From Tubiluchus corallicola (taxonomy: Eukaryota > Priapulida > Priapulimorpha > Priapulimorphida > Tubiluchidae): a stretch of 64,000 bases of DNA. Location: NCBI GenBank assembly GCA_030141605.1, contig JAQGDQ010000879.1, positions 20,720 to 84,719 on the forward strand. The letters are read 5' to 3'. This document shows, one piece after another, positions 13,567 through 28,242 of this stretch. Within the stretch, counting starts at the first letter, position 1. Every line of letters begins with the position of its first letter. The notes under the pieces are model-generated. The model saw nothing but the letters and a program-made list of their open reading frames with translations, was not told the DNA's origin and did no database searches. Position numbers and translations under genes: made by a program.

Positions 13567-14858
13567 GATGTTCAGATACAGACAGACTGGTGTTAACGAT
13601 TTTAAAGATTTCATACAATATGAATGTATTACATGACGTGGTAACAAAGAAAGCATTCTTTCTAATTTCTAATTGGATTAACCTGCACACAAACACACCT
13701 ACAAACGCACTCTGTTATGCCCATCTCACGAATTTGAAACCATACTCGCGTGCCTTAAGTGATAAAATTCATTATTGTGTCGATGTAATGCAAGTGAATT
13801 TAAATTATTTTGTCTATTAGAATTTTGACGTCATTCTTCAAAAATATGGGCAGATATTAAACTTTATTTGATTTGGATTTTATGAGTTTAATCAGTTAAT
13901 CGAGACTGACTACTTTAGTCCAGCCAGCGAAGTTTATTACAGGCTTACAGAAATGCATTTACACGCAATCCATCTGTCCAATCAAAAACATTTCCCGCCA
14001 ATATTTCCGGTCACAAAATATTGCCGTAACGATCGTCGTTTTCTGGTATTTTGCGTATATTAGCTTGACTTCATCACATAAAGACTCCTTCGTTGCGGTG
14101 TGGAATAAAATTTGTTCTGCAGGGTTGTGTTTTGACTTTTGATGAAGATTGTCTGTCACCTCGAAAAAAGTGCAAGATTTAACCAGGATAGAAATCGGTA
14201 TTTAGGCATTTCAGAAACTTCTAAGATGATGTATATTTAAAGAAGAACTATATTTAAGGATGGACAAAACAAAATTATTAACCTAATTTATCTATGATTT
14301 AATGCCAGTAACCGTGACAGTGTAGTACATATGTATTCTCTGTTTATGCAAATTAGATAAGTTTAGATTTTGTGGGCCACACATTAAAAAGTGAGTAAAA
14401 AATAATGTAAATACGCACCATTTAACATGCAACCGCATTCAAGCATTCAATAAAATTAATATTAAAGATTAATTATTTACAAAACGAAACAAAAGAGTTG
14501 CAACTATACTGACCCCTTACTTTTTAATTTATTAGACATCTCTATGATTGATTGATTTGCTTTGCGAATGTTCAAACAGCACATTATATTTTTTTCTTGA
14601 TCTTTGTCTAGTGAATCATTTTGCTGGCATAAGAAATTGAGCAGTTTAACTTAGGATACTAAAGATTGTTGATACAAAATATTGAAAGTTTGTTGTAGCT
14701 GTTAAACTTTATCTGTGGTAACAGTTTACTTTAGTTCGCAGGGGTACCTTCTGAAATTATAGCTAAGTAAAGCTAAGTAAAGAAAAGCGTATAAATTAAC
14801 AATATCGATACGCCATAATTTCTGAATTTCGTGTGTGAATCATCTGCAGATAGACACA

Positions 14859-15058
14859 ATGTTTTCTTCGGTTTGTGATTTACGACGAAAAGTCGGACAG
14901 CAGTTAAACCAAATCTGGACATCCGGTGTAAGCAGTGTTTGTGACTTGGACAACAAACCGTCAAATGCTTGGCACGATATAAGTAACATGAAATATTCTC
15001 TCACCACATCCGCACTTTACTCGGACATTAAATCAAGCAACATAAATTTCAGAAAAAC
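14859..15058 (+). CDS. BAIAP3: Candidate alternative first coding exon (67 codons, phase 2)
   Basis: The ATG at 14859 has A at -3. The frame encodes MFSSVCDLRRKVGQQ onward, repeats the motif SSVCDL twice (residues 3-8 and about 29-34), and ends at NFRK plus AC| before a consensus donor GTAAGT at 15059. The donor leaves phase 2, identical to the other candidate first exons and matching the acceptor at 51788. A CAG at 14847-14849 could be an acceptor for an upstream noncoding exon. No domain is recognised. This is a short ORF, so its coding status rests on the donor and the shared phase. Confidence 0.5.
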
Positions 15059-15297
15059 GTAAGTATTCTTAACGCTATATATCACGTAACAGGCAGGCAG
15101 TTTGTTACGCAGTTTGCCATTATGCAAGTCCTCATGGACGGAGCCTGTTTAACGTAGATGGTTGAATACGTAAATTGGTGATCGAAATCTATTGCGATTT
15201 ATTGTATCACGATTGATATGGAGCCTGGGTACATCTCACTGATTAGTAAGAAAACTTCAATCGCATAATTTGCAAAATCTGAATCAAGTTGTTAAAG

Positions 15298-15884
15298 CAA
15301 AACCGGACCCAATCTTAAACTGTAGATCAGAACAGTCTACTCTTTAGAATATTGAAAGAATCATTACCACACAAGCACAATTTCACTTTCGCGCTACTAG
15401 TTCTTCGTGTTACATGCATTTCGCCATTCCCTAGTTAGACAGGCACTAGCGCATGCATTTCGGAAACGCATTGCACAAAAACAGGTATTGTACCTCTCAG
15501 TTCAGATGTGTTAGTTTGTGACGAACTACACACGTTCGACAACTAATGCGTGAGCATAGCGGTAAATTTAAAATTTGAATTTTTATCTTAAAACTGGCCG
15601 AGTTTTAGTACAACACACCGAATATCTTAACAGTAGCACTGTACTTCAATTTTCGCTTTCGCAAACACGTGCAACACGCTCATGGAATGTTTTTGCTGTT
15701 GAAAATTATGTTAGCTTGTAGTGTCATCAATAGTTGAGCTCGCCCGCCGTTAATTATGCTTTTTATCTATTATTTAATTATCAGAAACGCTTTTGCAGTA
15801 TTAATTGTGTTAAGATGCATACTTTTTATCGGACTTGAAAATAGGGTAGTATATGAAAAATCGTCCTGTCTTCCTTTAAACAAC
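15298..15884 (+). repeat. Dispersed repeat of about 600 bp, copy 1
   Basis: A direct repeat of 48731-49352 with shared blocks such as GTTACATGCATTTCGCCATT, GCATTTCGGAAACGC, GTAAATTTAAAATTTG and GTTGAAAATTATGTTAG, broken by small indels. No convincing ORF and no clear terminal repeats, so the element type is unknown. Confidence 0.8.
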
Positions 15885-16811
15885 GATCAAGTTGTTGAGC
15901 TTCTTGCTAAATTAACAAAACCTTGCTTTTGTTGTCAAGCATGCGTTGTAAAACTCGCATAGTCTTATGAGACTTTTGCGTGATTCTGCACACCTTTCAG
16001 TGACATTAAGCTTGAGTATTGGCTTAGTTGCACATTATACAGATCGTATTAGTCAATGTTGGGTGTCATTTTAGTCTAGGAAACAATAAACAGTTACTAT
16101 AAATCTACTGATTGGCTTCAGTAATACATTGTGCCGGCAATGAAAAAGGAAAATATTTGGCAGCTGTTTCAGAACTACTCTCCTCGACTTTACAGCTAGC
16201 TTTAGAGCGTTTGTATGACCACAGAATTTGTTCTGCGTCTGTAATAAACGTGTTGTGGAAAGTAAATTGATTAACATATAATCAATAAATATATAATCAG
16301 TGTGTTGTTTGTCATTATAAAAATAAGGAAAGAAACCACCAAAACAAATTATGGCCTGACGCAGAACGCCAGCTGACCTTTGGAGTATACTTAAATGCTA
16401 CTTCACTTAATTAGGAATAGAAGCTCACGCCTGAATACCAATAACTGGCCTTAGGCATCTATGATTGACGTTTTCTTCTGTAGTGGTCTTATTATTAGAA
16501 ACAAATATTGTAATAAGCAGTTGCGATAGAGATGGTTGATTGATCACGCTGTAGTGATGTGAAAAGTGATCAAAGTTGGATTAGAGATTTTTGAAAATAT
16601 CCGAAGTGTCATCGCACTGAAAGAGTTTGCTCGGGATTCAAATTTAATTAGATTACGTACACGATAACGTCATGTTTATACGAAATAGGATGTAAGTACA
16701 GTGTTTTTGCTGCATCATAATACACATTAATTTTTGAGTTTAGCATTGTAGAATAGAATTTGTTCAATCTAAAAGTTTCGTCTAGCCCACGGTTCCGTCA
16801 TAATTTATCCT

Positions 16812-17057
16812 CAGTGCCTCTAGCGTTCAAACTCTGCACTTTATACCGATGGCAGTGCCTCTAGCGTTCAAACTCTGCACTTTATACCGATGGCAGTGCC
16901 TCTAGCGTTCAAACTCTGCACTTTATACCGATGGCAGTGCCTCTAGCGTTCAAACTCTGCACTTTATACCGATGGCAGTGCCTCTAGCGTTCAAACTCTG
17001 CACTTTATACCGATGGCAGTGCCTCTAGCGTTCGAACTCTGCACTTTATACCGATGG
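16812..17057 (+). repeat. Minisatellite, 41-bp unit x 6, nearly identical
   Basis: Unit starts CAGTGCCTCTAGCGTTCAAA. Copies start at 16812, 16853, 16894, 16935, 16976 and 17017; only the last shows one substitution (GTTCGAAC). A trailing CAG starts a seventh copy. Confidence 0.95.
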
Positions 17058-17097
17058 CAGCAACTAAATGGCAGTTTTATCGTTCTGCAGTTCTGAT

Positions 17098-17762
17098 GTT
17101 TTAATCACAAACGCCAACACCTTTTATTAAAATGAAATAAAAGCTTTGAAACAAATGTTTTCTGCAGTAAAACCATCTTCTGGGTTAAACATAAAAATAA
17201 TGCAAAATAATGTAATTATAAATTAACTGCGTGCAAAGAGACAACTCACAGAAGTGACAAATTTCAATAAATGGTATTAAGTTAGTCACACCATTAATCC
17301 AATATTAATTCACTTATGCAGAATACACATCATCACTTATGCAGCATACACATCGTAACTTATGTAGCATACACATCGTAACTTATGTAGCATACACATG
17401 GTAACTTATGTAGCACACACATCGTCACTTATGCAGCATACACGTTTTTAATCACAAACGCCAACTCCTTTTATAAAATGAAAGAGAAGCTTTGAACCAA
17501 ATGTTTTTTGCAATAAAACCATCTTCAGGGTTAAACATAAAAATAATGCAAAATAATGTAGTTATAAATTAACTGCGTGCAAAGAGACAACTCACAGAAG
17601 TGACAAATTTCAATAAATGGTATTAGTCACACCATTAATCCAATATTAATTCACTTATGTAGCATACACATCGTAACTTATGTAGCATACACATCGTCAC
17701 TTATGTAGCATACACATCGTAACTTATGTAGCATACACATCGTCACGTATGTAGCATACACA
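17098..17762 (+). repeat. Tandem duplication of a ~330-bp unit containing a 23-bp satellite
   Basis: 17098-17444 and 17445-17762 match closely, sharing AATCACAAACGCCAAC, GGTTAAACATAAAAATAATG and GACAACTCACAGAAGTGACA. Each copy ends with several 23-bp repeats of ACTTATGTAGCATACACATC plus GTA. Confidence 0.9.
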
Positions 17763-20700
17763 TCGTGGAAAAAAGCTTTTCATATCTGGCACTAAACTGT
17801 GAAAACTGCGCGAAACCAGTGATAAAACGTAAATAGAATATGAGAAAAAAGTGTAAAACTTCTGCTTTCCGATTTTTATTTTATATAATGAGTTGCTTGT
17901 ACCTGAATTGTTGCACCACGATTCTGAATTTATACCTGTCTTATGCTGGTTCATTCCCTGGACGCAATTTAACTGTGTAATAACTCAGGATTATATTGAC
18001 TGCAGTGTTTAGTTTCACCCGCATGATACTTTCCCTTTCATATTTGATCACTGACATTTTACCTCACGTCAAAAATAAAACATTTTTGCCGTGGACGCCA
18101 ACGTTAACGTTATGGACATTGTTAATTATTGTTATAGTAATTATGCTGCTTCCTTGTATGATCCTTATTTAAGCAAGTATGTTTTCAAACGATATTTTGT
18201 AAGGCGTTCTTTGCATATTTTCTGGCAGGTGGTCCTCTAGCAGTCTTTTGGCCTTACCACAATTGTTCAAAGCTATATATCTCTGGCGAACTCCAACAGA
18301 TTGATGCCATTGACATGGGAATCTAGTTAGCTGCTATTGCTAAAAGTGGTCAACACCAAATTAGGCCTACAGGTTACAGTTCACCGTGTCCAGCTCTTAG
18401 CAGTACATTTACGCTGGAATTATAATCAATAGAGTCGAATTCGTCTCATTGAGAGATTCCACATTATCAGTGAAAGGTCACTTAAAATTATGAAAACAGT
18501 TTTCTACTGTAGCCATTTGTGAAGATTTGTGTGCCGCACTGATGTTGGTATACCTACTTCTATCAGTATTTTCTTTTTTAAAATTTTGAGCATGAATTTT
18601 GTTGAACTCACGGCTTTATGGTGCGATGATTTATGTACGTTTGCACTCTTAAAAAATGTTTATTCTTATACCTAAAAACAGTTTTAAAATAATTAAAAAC
18701 GGTTTGAATTAACAGCAAAGTGCATAATTTTGAACTGCTCTTTTTTCCAATGAGCATGCAGGTTTACGGAAGTGTCTGCAATCTGTTGTTATAGCAGTTT
18801 GTAACAATTCCGCTGTCTCCAAGGAAATCTTACGATTTCTTGCTGCTTAACTACAGGCAACTGTTTCCAGCACTATAATGTGTCCCTTGTGGACATTCTG
18901 CTTGATTATTACTATTAATAATAAAATATACATAATAAGTAAAACGATATACATCATACGCGAGAAAGGGGAGCTCGGTGATGCGTATGTTACATAATTT
19001 ATTAAGACCACGTAATAACTTTACAGTAATGAACTTTCGCAGACTAGCTGGTTTTGTTACTTCCTCACTTCGTTGTTTTGGAAAAAACTTCTATGTCATA
19101 CGATGCAATTGAGTATTACGCACGCATCACAATGAGCCAAATAACAACAGTGAGTTAACAAGTCAATGAAAACTAAAACTAGTTTATTAGAAAGACAGTA
19201 CAAAAGGTTTGTTTTGCCTAAATGCGTCTCCAGACGGCGTTTTTCTTCTGCATCAAGACCAAAATGTCTTCTTGTGTTCTGACAAACATACCAATACACA
19301 GTCGCAGTCGATACTAAGTAAAGCCAACTCTTGCTCATTGACACCCACTACTGTACAGAATAGTTAACAAAGGGGAAAACACGAAAACCGAGTGGCCGTT
19401 TCGTCTCTAGTCTTAAGACACTGTTATACGTACCTGACTACATATCCTGGATCGAAGTTATTAAATAATATTAAATAAAATTAGTTTTAAATTAATTAAT
19501 ACTTAATAATTTCGATCAAGGATATGTGCGTCATGGCAAGGTTTTATATGAAAGATTATCTATAGTTACCTGACGACCAGAACGCAGCTCTTCAATGGAA
19601 AAGTCTACCTCTGCACGAGCTTGTAAAAATACAATAGTTGTGTTCCAGTGTCTTTGAATCAAAGTTCAACACGAAAAGTTGTGCAACCTGCATCCTTGAA
19701 CTCAGATCTTGCTTAGTGGCAAAACAAATCTGACTCTTAGTACTGAGGTTACATCTATTTATATGTACAAAAATACATGTAAAAAGACTTGTGCATGGTC
19801 AATTTAAAAGATTTATGTAAGCACCAACAAGGTTTTAAACAACTAATATGCACAGGCTAAACGTTGTGGCTATAATAATCAAGAACCCTACTAACTATCA
19901 ACTTTAACAAAATAGGCCTACTATTCAGCCAACCGCTTTTTGTATATATAATAATAATGCTGAAGTATATTATATTCTTACGTTATAGATTATAGAACAA
20001 CGTCAGATTTCAAATTTGAAAAATAGAAAGCTAGCTACCTTGGAAAAGACAGCATGGTTCTAATTAATTTTTAAAGAGACCAGTTTTTTGTGAGATCTTC
20101 CACATGTTTGATCCACCGGCAACATTTGTCTATGCTTAACTTTATTCTGCACGGGCATTTACTGTCCTACATGTGAGCAAACTTCCGGGCCGTTTAACAG
20201 TGGCCAGTTAAAGCGCCTGATTGGCCATTTGTAAGGTGGATCCCCGCTGGATGATTGAAGTTTCACGATCTCTCTATTCAGCAGAGAGATAGTCACATAG
20301 GATGATGGCAAACAGTGCATCAGAACAACAAATGCCCAGATGATAGAAAAATTTTACACCCACACGACACAATACTTCCTCCTTATGGCTTTCGATGCTA
20401 CATTTTAATCTCAGAAGAAACAAGCTTCTTAGCGGTGAGTCTCACTGACGATTGACTTCCGAGTTGATGAGTATCTACTAAAGTACCATATAATTATCAT
20501 TACCGTAAATGTCCACGTGCATCATAAATTACCGTAGAAGTTTGCTTCTTTTTCCATCAAGAAATGCATGTGTATGATGCTGCATTGGTAAACAACTAAT
20601 GTTCTACTCTTGTCAACAAGCTTTTGTTTCATTTACATGTTATTCTGCCCAACTCATGACTGGACAACTAAACAGATTATAATGGTGCAATATTGACGAG

Positions 20701-21145
20701 TAGGCCTATAAGTATCGTAAATTACATACTTTAATTACACATGTATATTAAACATTTGTCTAATTCCTGCGCCTAGCATACAAACAACGTATGATACGAA
20801 ACTAAATTCTGCGTGTATAAATGACATGTCTTCAGGTTCCATATGCTTGAGTGTATAGCATTTATATCTGTGTTCAATGTGGCATTATTGATGCTGAATA
20901 GTAGCCTAAGTTTGTAATAAATACGAAGCCCCCATTAATGGAAAGTGTCCAGATTTTTATTGCTTTAATAATGGCTGACACTTTGTTAAATGTTGCTATT
21001 ACAAGACGAAGCTTTTCAGTATTTAGAGTGATGGTGTGAGAATGACAAATTCCGATGATCTTGGTTTTCTACTACAAGTTCTACTGCCGTACAATTTGAT
21101 AAAATCGAATTAGACGAACTCGCTTTTATGAACACTTTAATTAGC

Positions 21146-22500
21146 ATTTCACCTCAAGGGAATCCAATCTCTTTCCCGCTTATCGGGAATTATCCCAAGA
21201 ATTGTATTCCCGTGAAATTTAAGTTGCTATGGGCAGCCACGATATAAACTTGTATAGTTTTCAACGCTTACATTTTAACGTTCGTATGATGTGTCCTATT
21301 GCTACGTGGTTCTGTGTAGATTCTGTATTTAGAACACGTTGCGCTAAGCAAATGTCTTCTTATGTAAATAAGTATTATGGCCATTGGCGAGCCTTGGCAA
21401 AGCCTGTAACTTGTCTAGTTATTGATTGTTAGCTGAATATGCGTAGGGGATATATAGGTGAGGCTGTTTTGATTGGCTTATTAATCATTAGCGACCTGGC
21501 TGCCATTTACGATCAATTAATTTTTATTAGCGGGACGGAGAGCTGTGAGGAAGCAAGCATTTTCTAGTACGGGGTGCTTGCACGTATAAGCAGTAATTAT
21601 ACTGCAAGGTCTTGGCAACACACTGCAATTAAAAACTTATTGATTCCATAATAGCCTGGAAAACGCTTTTGTTTTTGACACACTCTTCTTTTCTAAATTA
21701 CCAATTAACATTTTCGACGATCAATAGAACACTTTAAAGAAATGTTAATCGTGTCAGTTCGACCCGGTTGAAGTCTACACGTAATACATAAAACGCTGCC
21801 TGAAATTAATGTGACTATTCGGGAAAGTAATGATTTGAAGACTTTAATGAAATACAGAGCCGAATAAAGTGTCTAGAACTTAGGTTTTTGCAAGTCACAA
21901 CAAAGCAGAATTTCCATTTCAGTGTAAATTGAACTGTGTGTGAATAAATGTGTGTTTCCTTTTTGCACGCGTGGTCCGTCATACTTGTATCTCAAAGCTA
22001 TTTGTACGATTCTCGTGACCTTCAAAAGTTCCAGTAGTATTTAGAGGAATTCCCATACTTTTTACATGAAGTCCAAAACATGCAGTGATTTCAGTCAGGT
22101 AATGCATAACTATGGTAAAAAAATTGGGCACTCCTGGTAGACTCAAAGATAAACCCATTATAAAAGTACAATAAATTCACGCGAAATACATTTCACGTTG
22201 CAATTTTTCTGGAGTTTAGGGCTATAAGCCTCCATACATACCCTTGGAACAGGCTTGGCTAAGATATGGGTTAAAAAACGTGTGGATTAAATTTCTGTGG
22301 ATTAAATTTGTTGTTGTTTCTCTCAGTCACAAAAAAGAGTATTTCTATTGCTTTAGACACTGACGGTCATAAATCACTTTTCCTTTATTTCCCATTTCCC
22401 CCACGGGAATCCAATCCTTTTCCCATTTTTCTGGAGCTATCCTATGAATTGCATTCTTTTGCAAGCCGTATGAAATTTAAGTCGCTTTAGACAGTCATGA
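21146..22500 (+). repeat. Pair of diverged direct repeats at the ends of this interval
   Basis: 21146-21246 and 22390-22500 share AGGGAATCCAATC/CGGGAATCCAATC, GAATTGTATTC/GAATTGCATTC and GAAATTTAAGTTGCT/GAAATTTAAGTCGCT. They are about 1.2 kb apart in the same orientation. The sequence between is non-coding as far as I can see. Confidence 0.55.
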
Positions 22501-24044
22501 TACATCTACCAGCCAAGTTCGTAAGTACATTTACAGGCACTCACCAGTATCAGAGAGAATGTACATTAATAATTAATAATTAATGTATACATAATTGACT
22601 GCGCTGAATTAATCAATCGTTTGACTATATTTCATCTATTATTTTTATGTTATTTTCAAATTGTGAATTTTTGTGTAAGATATTGTTAAATTGTACTTGG
22701 CTTTTGGAATAAATAAATTTTTGGAATAAATAACGAACGTTATAGTTGTCGCCATTCAAATCAGCGTCACCGCTACTGTAACATAATAGTAAACAGTACA
22801 TAGTGAATAGTGAGTATTGTTACTAATAGTAAGTTAATGTGAATTATTACAGCTAAATGGGATGTAATGCATGCAACGTTTCCATATTCCTTACTTCGTC
22901 TAACTCCTTTATTATAGTTTATTCTGTTCGGTTCGACCAGTGTGTTCCAGGAAGCAAGACTAATTAGGTCTTTGGAGAAAAATGTTCCAGCTGCTAACAT
23001 GCATTATTACATGGCTTATTACTACAACAATAACATGTTATTGCAAGGTAACATAAGTCGAATTGGTCTGGTCGGTACAACGTCGTGTCATCATCCATCA
23101 CGGTGCACGGCCTGCGCCGACTCCGGATCGCAGAGCTAGTCAATAATCTTTTGGGACTACTCACAGGTATTGTGTGCAGCGTTTAATAGTGTCCCTGTTG
23201 TCAGATTTATACAAAGCAAGTCATATAGTGAGCGCACATGTCACATGCTATCCTAGTGCTTGTATTCGCGTGTTCATTGAACATCATTTTTTGACAAGAT
23301 CACACTGAATCAGTTACTCTTCCCGTCACAATTTGTGCTGCGCAGCATTTAAAAGACCAGTGCAGCAATTGCGCGTGAATTTGCTTGTTATCTACCAGTC
23401 GATTTTTTTTGTCAGGGGACACATATGTGGACTTTGAGTGCTGTGCCAAGGGTTTAATCATTGACATGAGTCAGACGTTTTCTGTGGCTTCGCTGCTTTA
23501 TTACTATAGCAGTCAAAACGCGTGAAAGAGTATTCAACCGTGTCGCGGTGCCTGGCTTCGCTTTTATGCAGTGCAAGCTGGTACTGTATTGTTTATTCGT
23601 ACGCCTGTGGTGCAATTATATTACCATTGGAATTAGATTGATATGCTTTCAATTTTGTCGTGTTGAAGGAACTTATTACAGGCAAATAATAGTTGTTATT
23701 TGAATACTGTAGCAGGAATAAAAAGCGGATAAATCTGGTTTTATTTCCACTTTCAAATTTTGCATACATTTCATTTTTTGCATAGAATTAGTTTGCTTTA
23801 TTATCATAATTGAAAAGAAATGTTTTAAAAGACAAGCTTGCGGTAAACGTGTAAAAATTCAAGTATAGTGCAAGGCGCACAAGCTACATGATATCTGTTC
23901 AAGTTTACAATGATTGAATAGTTACATTTTTCAAAGAGAATCTATGCCCAATTTATCTGACTCAAAGAAAATTTTTTACAAAAACTTGCATTTTATGTAA
24001 TTGATGTGGCCAGTTAAACTCTGCATTCATCTTTCTCTGTATTG

Positions 24045-24615
24045 CTACGTTTGAAGTTTTCGTCTGTAAGATAAATGGAAGGAAAAACTTCGATGTGCAT
24101 TTTACATGGCAGCGCTACGTGGCAGGTGCTACTGAAATTGGTGTTTCCTCTTACAAACCTCAGAAACTGATTAGTTTTCGATGCCTTTAACTTTTTTTAA
24201 TTAGGGCTTATTTAATTATATGTATATACATATTTAATACGCATGTACATAATTAATATATATAATATACATTATGTGTACTTGCCAGTGAGCCTTGCTT
24301 ACCTACAAGGCGCCTTATTACTTCAACCGACGTTGACTTTTTAAACCTTTGTACAATAACGCAAAGTTTTTTAAAGCTTCGTATAATATTGAAAAGTCAA
24401 ACTAGTTCAAACTATAATATTCACATAGTGGACATCATCTGCCGAGTAAAAACTAAGTAAAGAAAATTTAAGACTAAATTAAAACTAGTCATTGTACGCA
24501 GTGACTAGTCAAAATAAATACAAGCCTAAAGTTTTCTTCTGTAAGATAAATAGAAATCAAAACTTCGATGTGCTTGGTAGCGCTAGGTGGCAGGTGCTAC
24601 TGAAATTAAATATGA
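24045..24615 (+). repeat. Pair of diverged direct repeats (~85 bp each)
   Basis: About 24050-24138 and 24530-24608 share CTGTAAGATAAATG/AG, AAACTTCGATGTGC and GGCAGGTGCTACTGAAATT. The intervening 390 bp is unrelated AT-rich sequence. Confidence 0.65.
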
Positions 24616-26060
24616 TTGTGTGCAATGACTCATTTTAATTTAGTCTTTATTTCTCATTACTTAGTTTTCATGACAAATTTAATGGGATCTTATTTTTAAC
24701 ATAATTATTAGTTCTGTTTTAAAACAACTTTGCTCGAACTTTTACCAGAAACAATATCAGGCTTAATAGCCCATTCACTGCAGGTAAAAATCTTGAAGCT
24801 GTGTAGGAGTTGCTACACTTCACGTATGCGTGTTTTTGCACAATTACAATTGAAATCGATAGCAATTACGGCGAGATTGTGCAACTCGACTTGTTAAATT
24901 TATCCCTTATAGCCTTGTACTCACTATGCACAAGTGATTTATTTCTCTCTAGTGTCCATTAAAAGCAAGTTTACTACGTGGGATAGAAACATTAAAATAA
25001 TCTCGGTGTGCCGTATAAAACTAAAACTAATAAATCAAATTATCTGATTTCAATTCTCCTCATAAAAATAAGTTATTCACCTGCGGCTGCTAATTTATCG
25101 CTCCTCAGCCACAAGCTATCTTTATGCCAATATATTAAATTGAGTAATTATGTTAAAGATTCTAACGTCGCACAGTACTATAGACATTTCAGAATTTTAC
25201 GGCATTGCTTGTGAGTCCAGCGGTAGACTAAATTTTGTTACAAAAACACCGAACTGACGAGAAAGGCGATACAGATTAGTTTTACAAACTGGCACTGATG
25301 AGAACATTTTTTTGAGTTTACAGTTTTAACTGAACTGATTCCATCCATGACGATTAAAATTGAGTACCGATACCAAATGCCAGTACCGAAACAAGATATT
25401 ATCTACAGTTATCGGTTTCTTATCGAATAAATTTTTACCTGGGTTACTGTTCAACGGGAATTGACTTCTAGATCAGCCAATAAAAACTAACAGTGTGCGG
25501 AAATTTACTTATGACCTGTTATGGGAATAAAAACCAAAATTCCGTATAGAAAACTCAGTGAATGACGTTTGAATCGGTTACCGATAGATCAGCTGTTTCT
25601 AAAAATCGGCACAACGCATCACCATCTTAGGTTAGGGCGGTTGTGTTTATTCGTAGTTGTTGTTTTAATAGTTGGTCTCTTTGAGCAAAAAAACCGTAAT
25701 AAATGTATCAGCAAACGTTTTTGGTATGATTTTCAAAAGGGACGACTGTAATAGTAATTATTGTCGCACGACTGCTATTGACACTCTTGACGTTCGATCA
25801 ATTTAATACCTGACGAGTTGGCCAGATGCTTATAGGAGGTATATACTAATACATGCATATGTGCATACAACTTCGCAGATTAAATTGATAGGAAAAGTGA
25901 AGAAATCAAGTCTTTTTCTTTATTTATTTATAAAATTAATATTGTGTACGTTTTTTTGGAATATCAGTCGTATTGCAGTGCTTGTGATTAGTATGTACTC
26001 GTAATTTTAAATCAAAATGCTGGTGTTAAGATTATGTACATTGTGAATATTTATAATCAT

Positions 26061-26573
26061 ATTACTTAACGTTACGCTTACCTGTTTGAAAGACTTATGT
26101 AATTGAGAAAGTCTTGGTAATTTAAAATTATCCCGGCACTGTATCGCCATCCCAGTGTGTTCCTCTGATTCACCAATTCAAGAGTGTGCTACCAATACTC
26201 TAAATATTTTTTCAAAACTTACGCAAATTTATCTAAACTTTTCAAACGACTTACTGTAAAAATGGCTTCGCCTAATAGTCGTCGCAGATATTAAACTTAA
26301 GTCGCGTTTACGTAGCATCCGGATGCGGATGCGTTTTGGGTTGTGCGGAATAGATAAAACCAGCTTATATTGTTTTCAATGCACCATTTATGCAGTTTGC
26401 CTAAACGTTATTCTTTTTCTGCAACTGTTTCTGTTAATTTTTCCGTGGGCTATTCCGCAGGCCGTTCCGCAGGTGAAAAACGCATTCGCATACGCATCCA
26501 CTTTACAGTTTTATTACCGCTAACGCAAGCCGCGTACTGCAATAAGACAGCATGTAAGTGATATAAAATTTCA
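26061..26573 (+). repeat. Diverged duplicated segment, copy 1 (contains a MITE)
   Basis: TTACCTGTTTGAAAGACTTA, AAAATGGCTTCGCCTAATAG and ACAGCATGTAAGTGATATAA recur in the same order at 28243-28650. The main difference is that copy 1 holds a near-full MITE at 26299-26533. Confidence 0.6.
26299..26533. mobile_element. AGTGGCG-type MITE, diverged copy
   Basis: It shares long blocks with the copy at 31912: the left end around CATCCGGATGCGGATGCG, the block GCGGAATAGATAAAACCAGC, TTGTTTTCAATGCACC, and the right end ACGCAAGC. It contains a doubled CTATTCCGCAG/CGTTCCGCAG block. It sits inside a larger segment duplicated at 28.3-28.7 kb. Confidence 0.65.
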
Positions 26574-28242
26574 AGATGATTTTTTAAGTTTTGAAAAACG
26601 TTTTTAATGCTTTAAAAGAATAGGTTAGTTTATCCAACAATCTTCTGAGGGGGAATGAGGGAGCACTTCATAGTAAAAGATCTTGTTTAGTGAATTTTTT
26701 CGCACAGTGTATACGCATTTCCAAACGCTGCCTGTTTTTATTTTGTTTTCTTTGTTTTTATTCTATTTTCGTTCGTTTTGTTTTTAATCCTGCATCTTTT
26801 CTAGAATTTTTGCGTTTTCGGCATTATTTAAGTTACCAAGTTTTGGCTGTTCTTTATTACCGTCTTTATATATAAATTGCTAATCCCCTAATTTTTTATA
26901 TGACTAGGGAAGCTTAAGAGGCAACAGTAATGCACGTTATAGGAAGCGCTTTAACCAAAACTGATCAATAAAAAGTAACCCAAAGTAAAATATAAGACGA
27001 TATTGGTTTTACACATTAGCTAAAAAGTTATAGGGGACAAGCAAAGTACGTGGCATAAAGTAAGGGTTTAGGCTCCACCATTTCTTCTGTATAATAATAG
27101 ATCATATAGTTGTAATGGTCTATCACACTATCAAGAAATTTATTTATTATAGTGAATTAATTAGGTTGAATAAAAAGAGTTTCCATGGTAGCCGCATAAT
27201 CGGCGTGGGTGTAAATTACCTATTTAAATGTGACACTGTGCAGTATTGCAAATGTAGCTGATACTCCTCATTCATTTGAGAGATTGGCTTCACGCACCCG
27301 TGTCGCCTTGTAGCAACCACGCTGAATCGTTGATGAGATTACGGTATGAAGATTAAACAGAACTTGAGTGTCTTCATTGATGATAGACTAGAGGCGATTG
27401 GACATTCTAGGATTTATCGGTACAAGAGAAGGCTTTCATGGGAGATGTAACCTAGCAGTTTGTTCGTTCTATTGGCAGTCAAATGATTAGGCATTATTTA
27501 CTCTACTATTTACATAAATATTACTTGGTTAAATTTGGTTTTCTAGATTGGTGAGAGGCACACCTGCAGTCTTAAAACATCCCGAAACGAAAAGATAATG
27601 CCAAAAATCACAATTTGGCTCAACAATGAACATTAGTGAAAGAATTCTGGCATGAAAGTAATGTCTAAATTGATAATCATGTTTTTTAATGGCGAAATAG
27701 GATGCAGTAATAATTTTTCTCTTCTGTAACGTGTTCTTTTTTATTATTATGCATGTTTCTTGTTATTATGAAAGTTCTAATCGAATATTTACCTGGGCAT
27801 GTAAAAGAGGTCAAATAAAACAGGTCTCGCTTCCTTTCCACCGGGCGGTAACCACGGCTAGCCATTTGCGCCTCCTCATTGGGACTCTACAAATGCCTTA
27901 TTTTAGTTTAAGTGTGCATATACGACCAATTTTGTATCCTGTGCTCGTTATAGTTGACTGTTGGTAAAATGCGAGGTACTGTGTTCTGTTCTGCAGCCCA
28001 GGATTAGACAAGAAAAGGGGTACCTGAAGTAGGTTTTAGAAAAATTGCCTTAAAAATTTTATTACTTTATAGCAATTTTATGCATATATCGTGCTCACGT
28101 TGAAAGAATTTTTTTGTTTGTTTTTTAAATATCGCGCAATACTGTTTCAACCGCGCCATTTCATGACGTCATATACGTACAGCGTAAATCAAGGGAAGAA
28201 ACGCAAATCTTAAACTGTCCCAAAAAACCTTCCATGCAAAGT

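Noticed and set aside
16671-16690. ATG with 20 nt to a GTAAGT donor in phase 2
   Set aside because: Fits the phase pattern, but at six codons it is too short to separate from chance.
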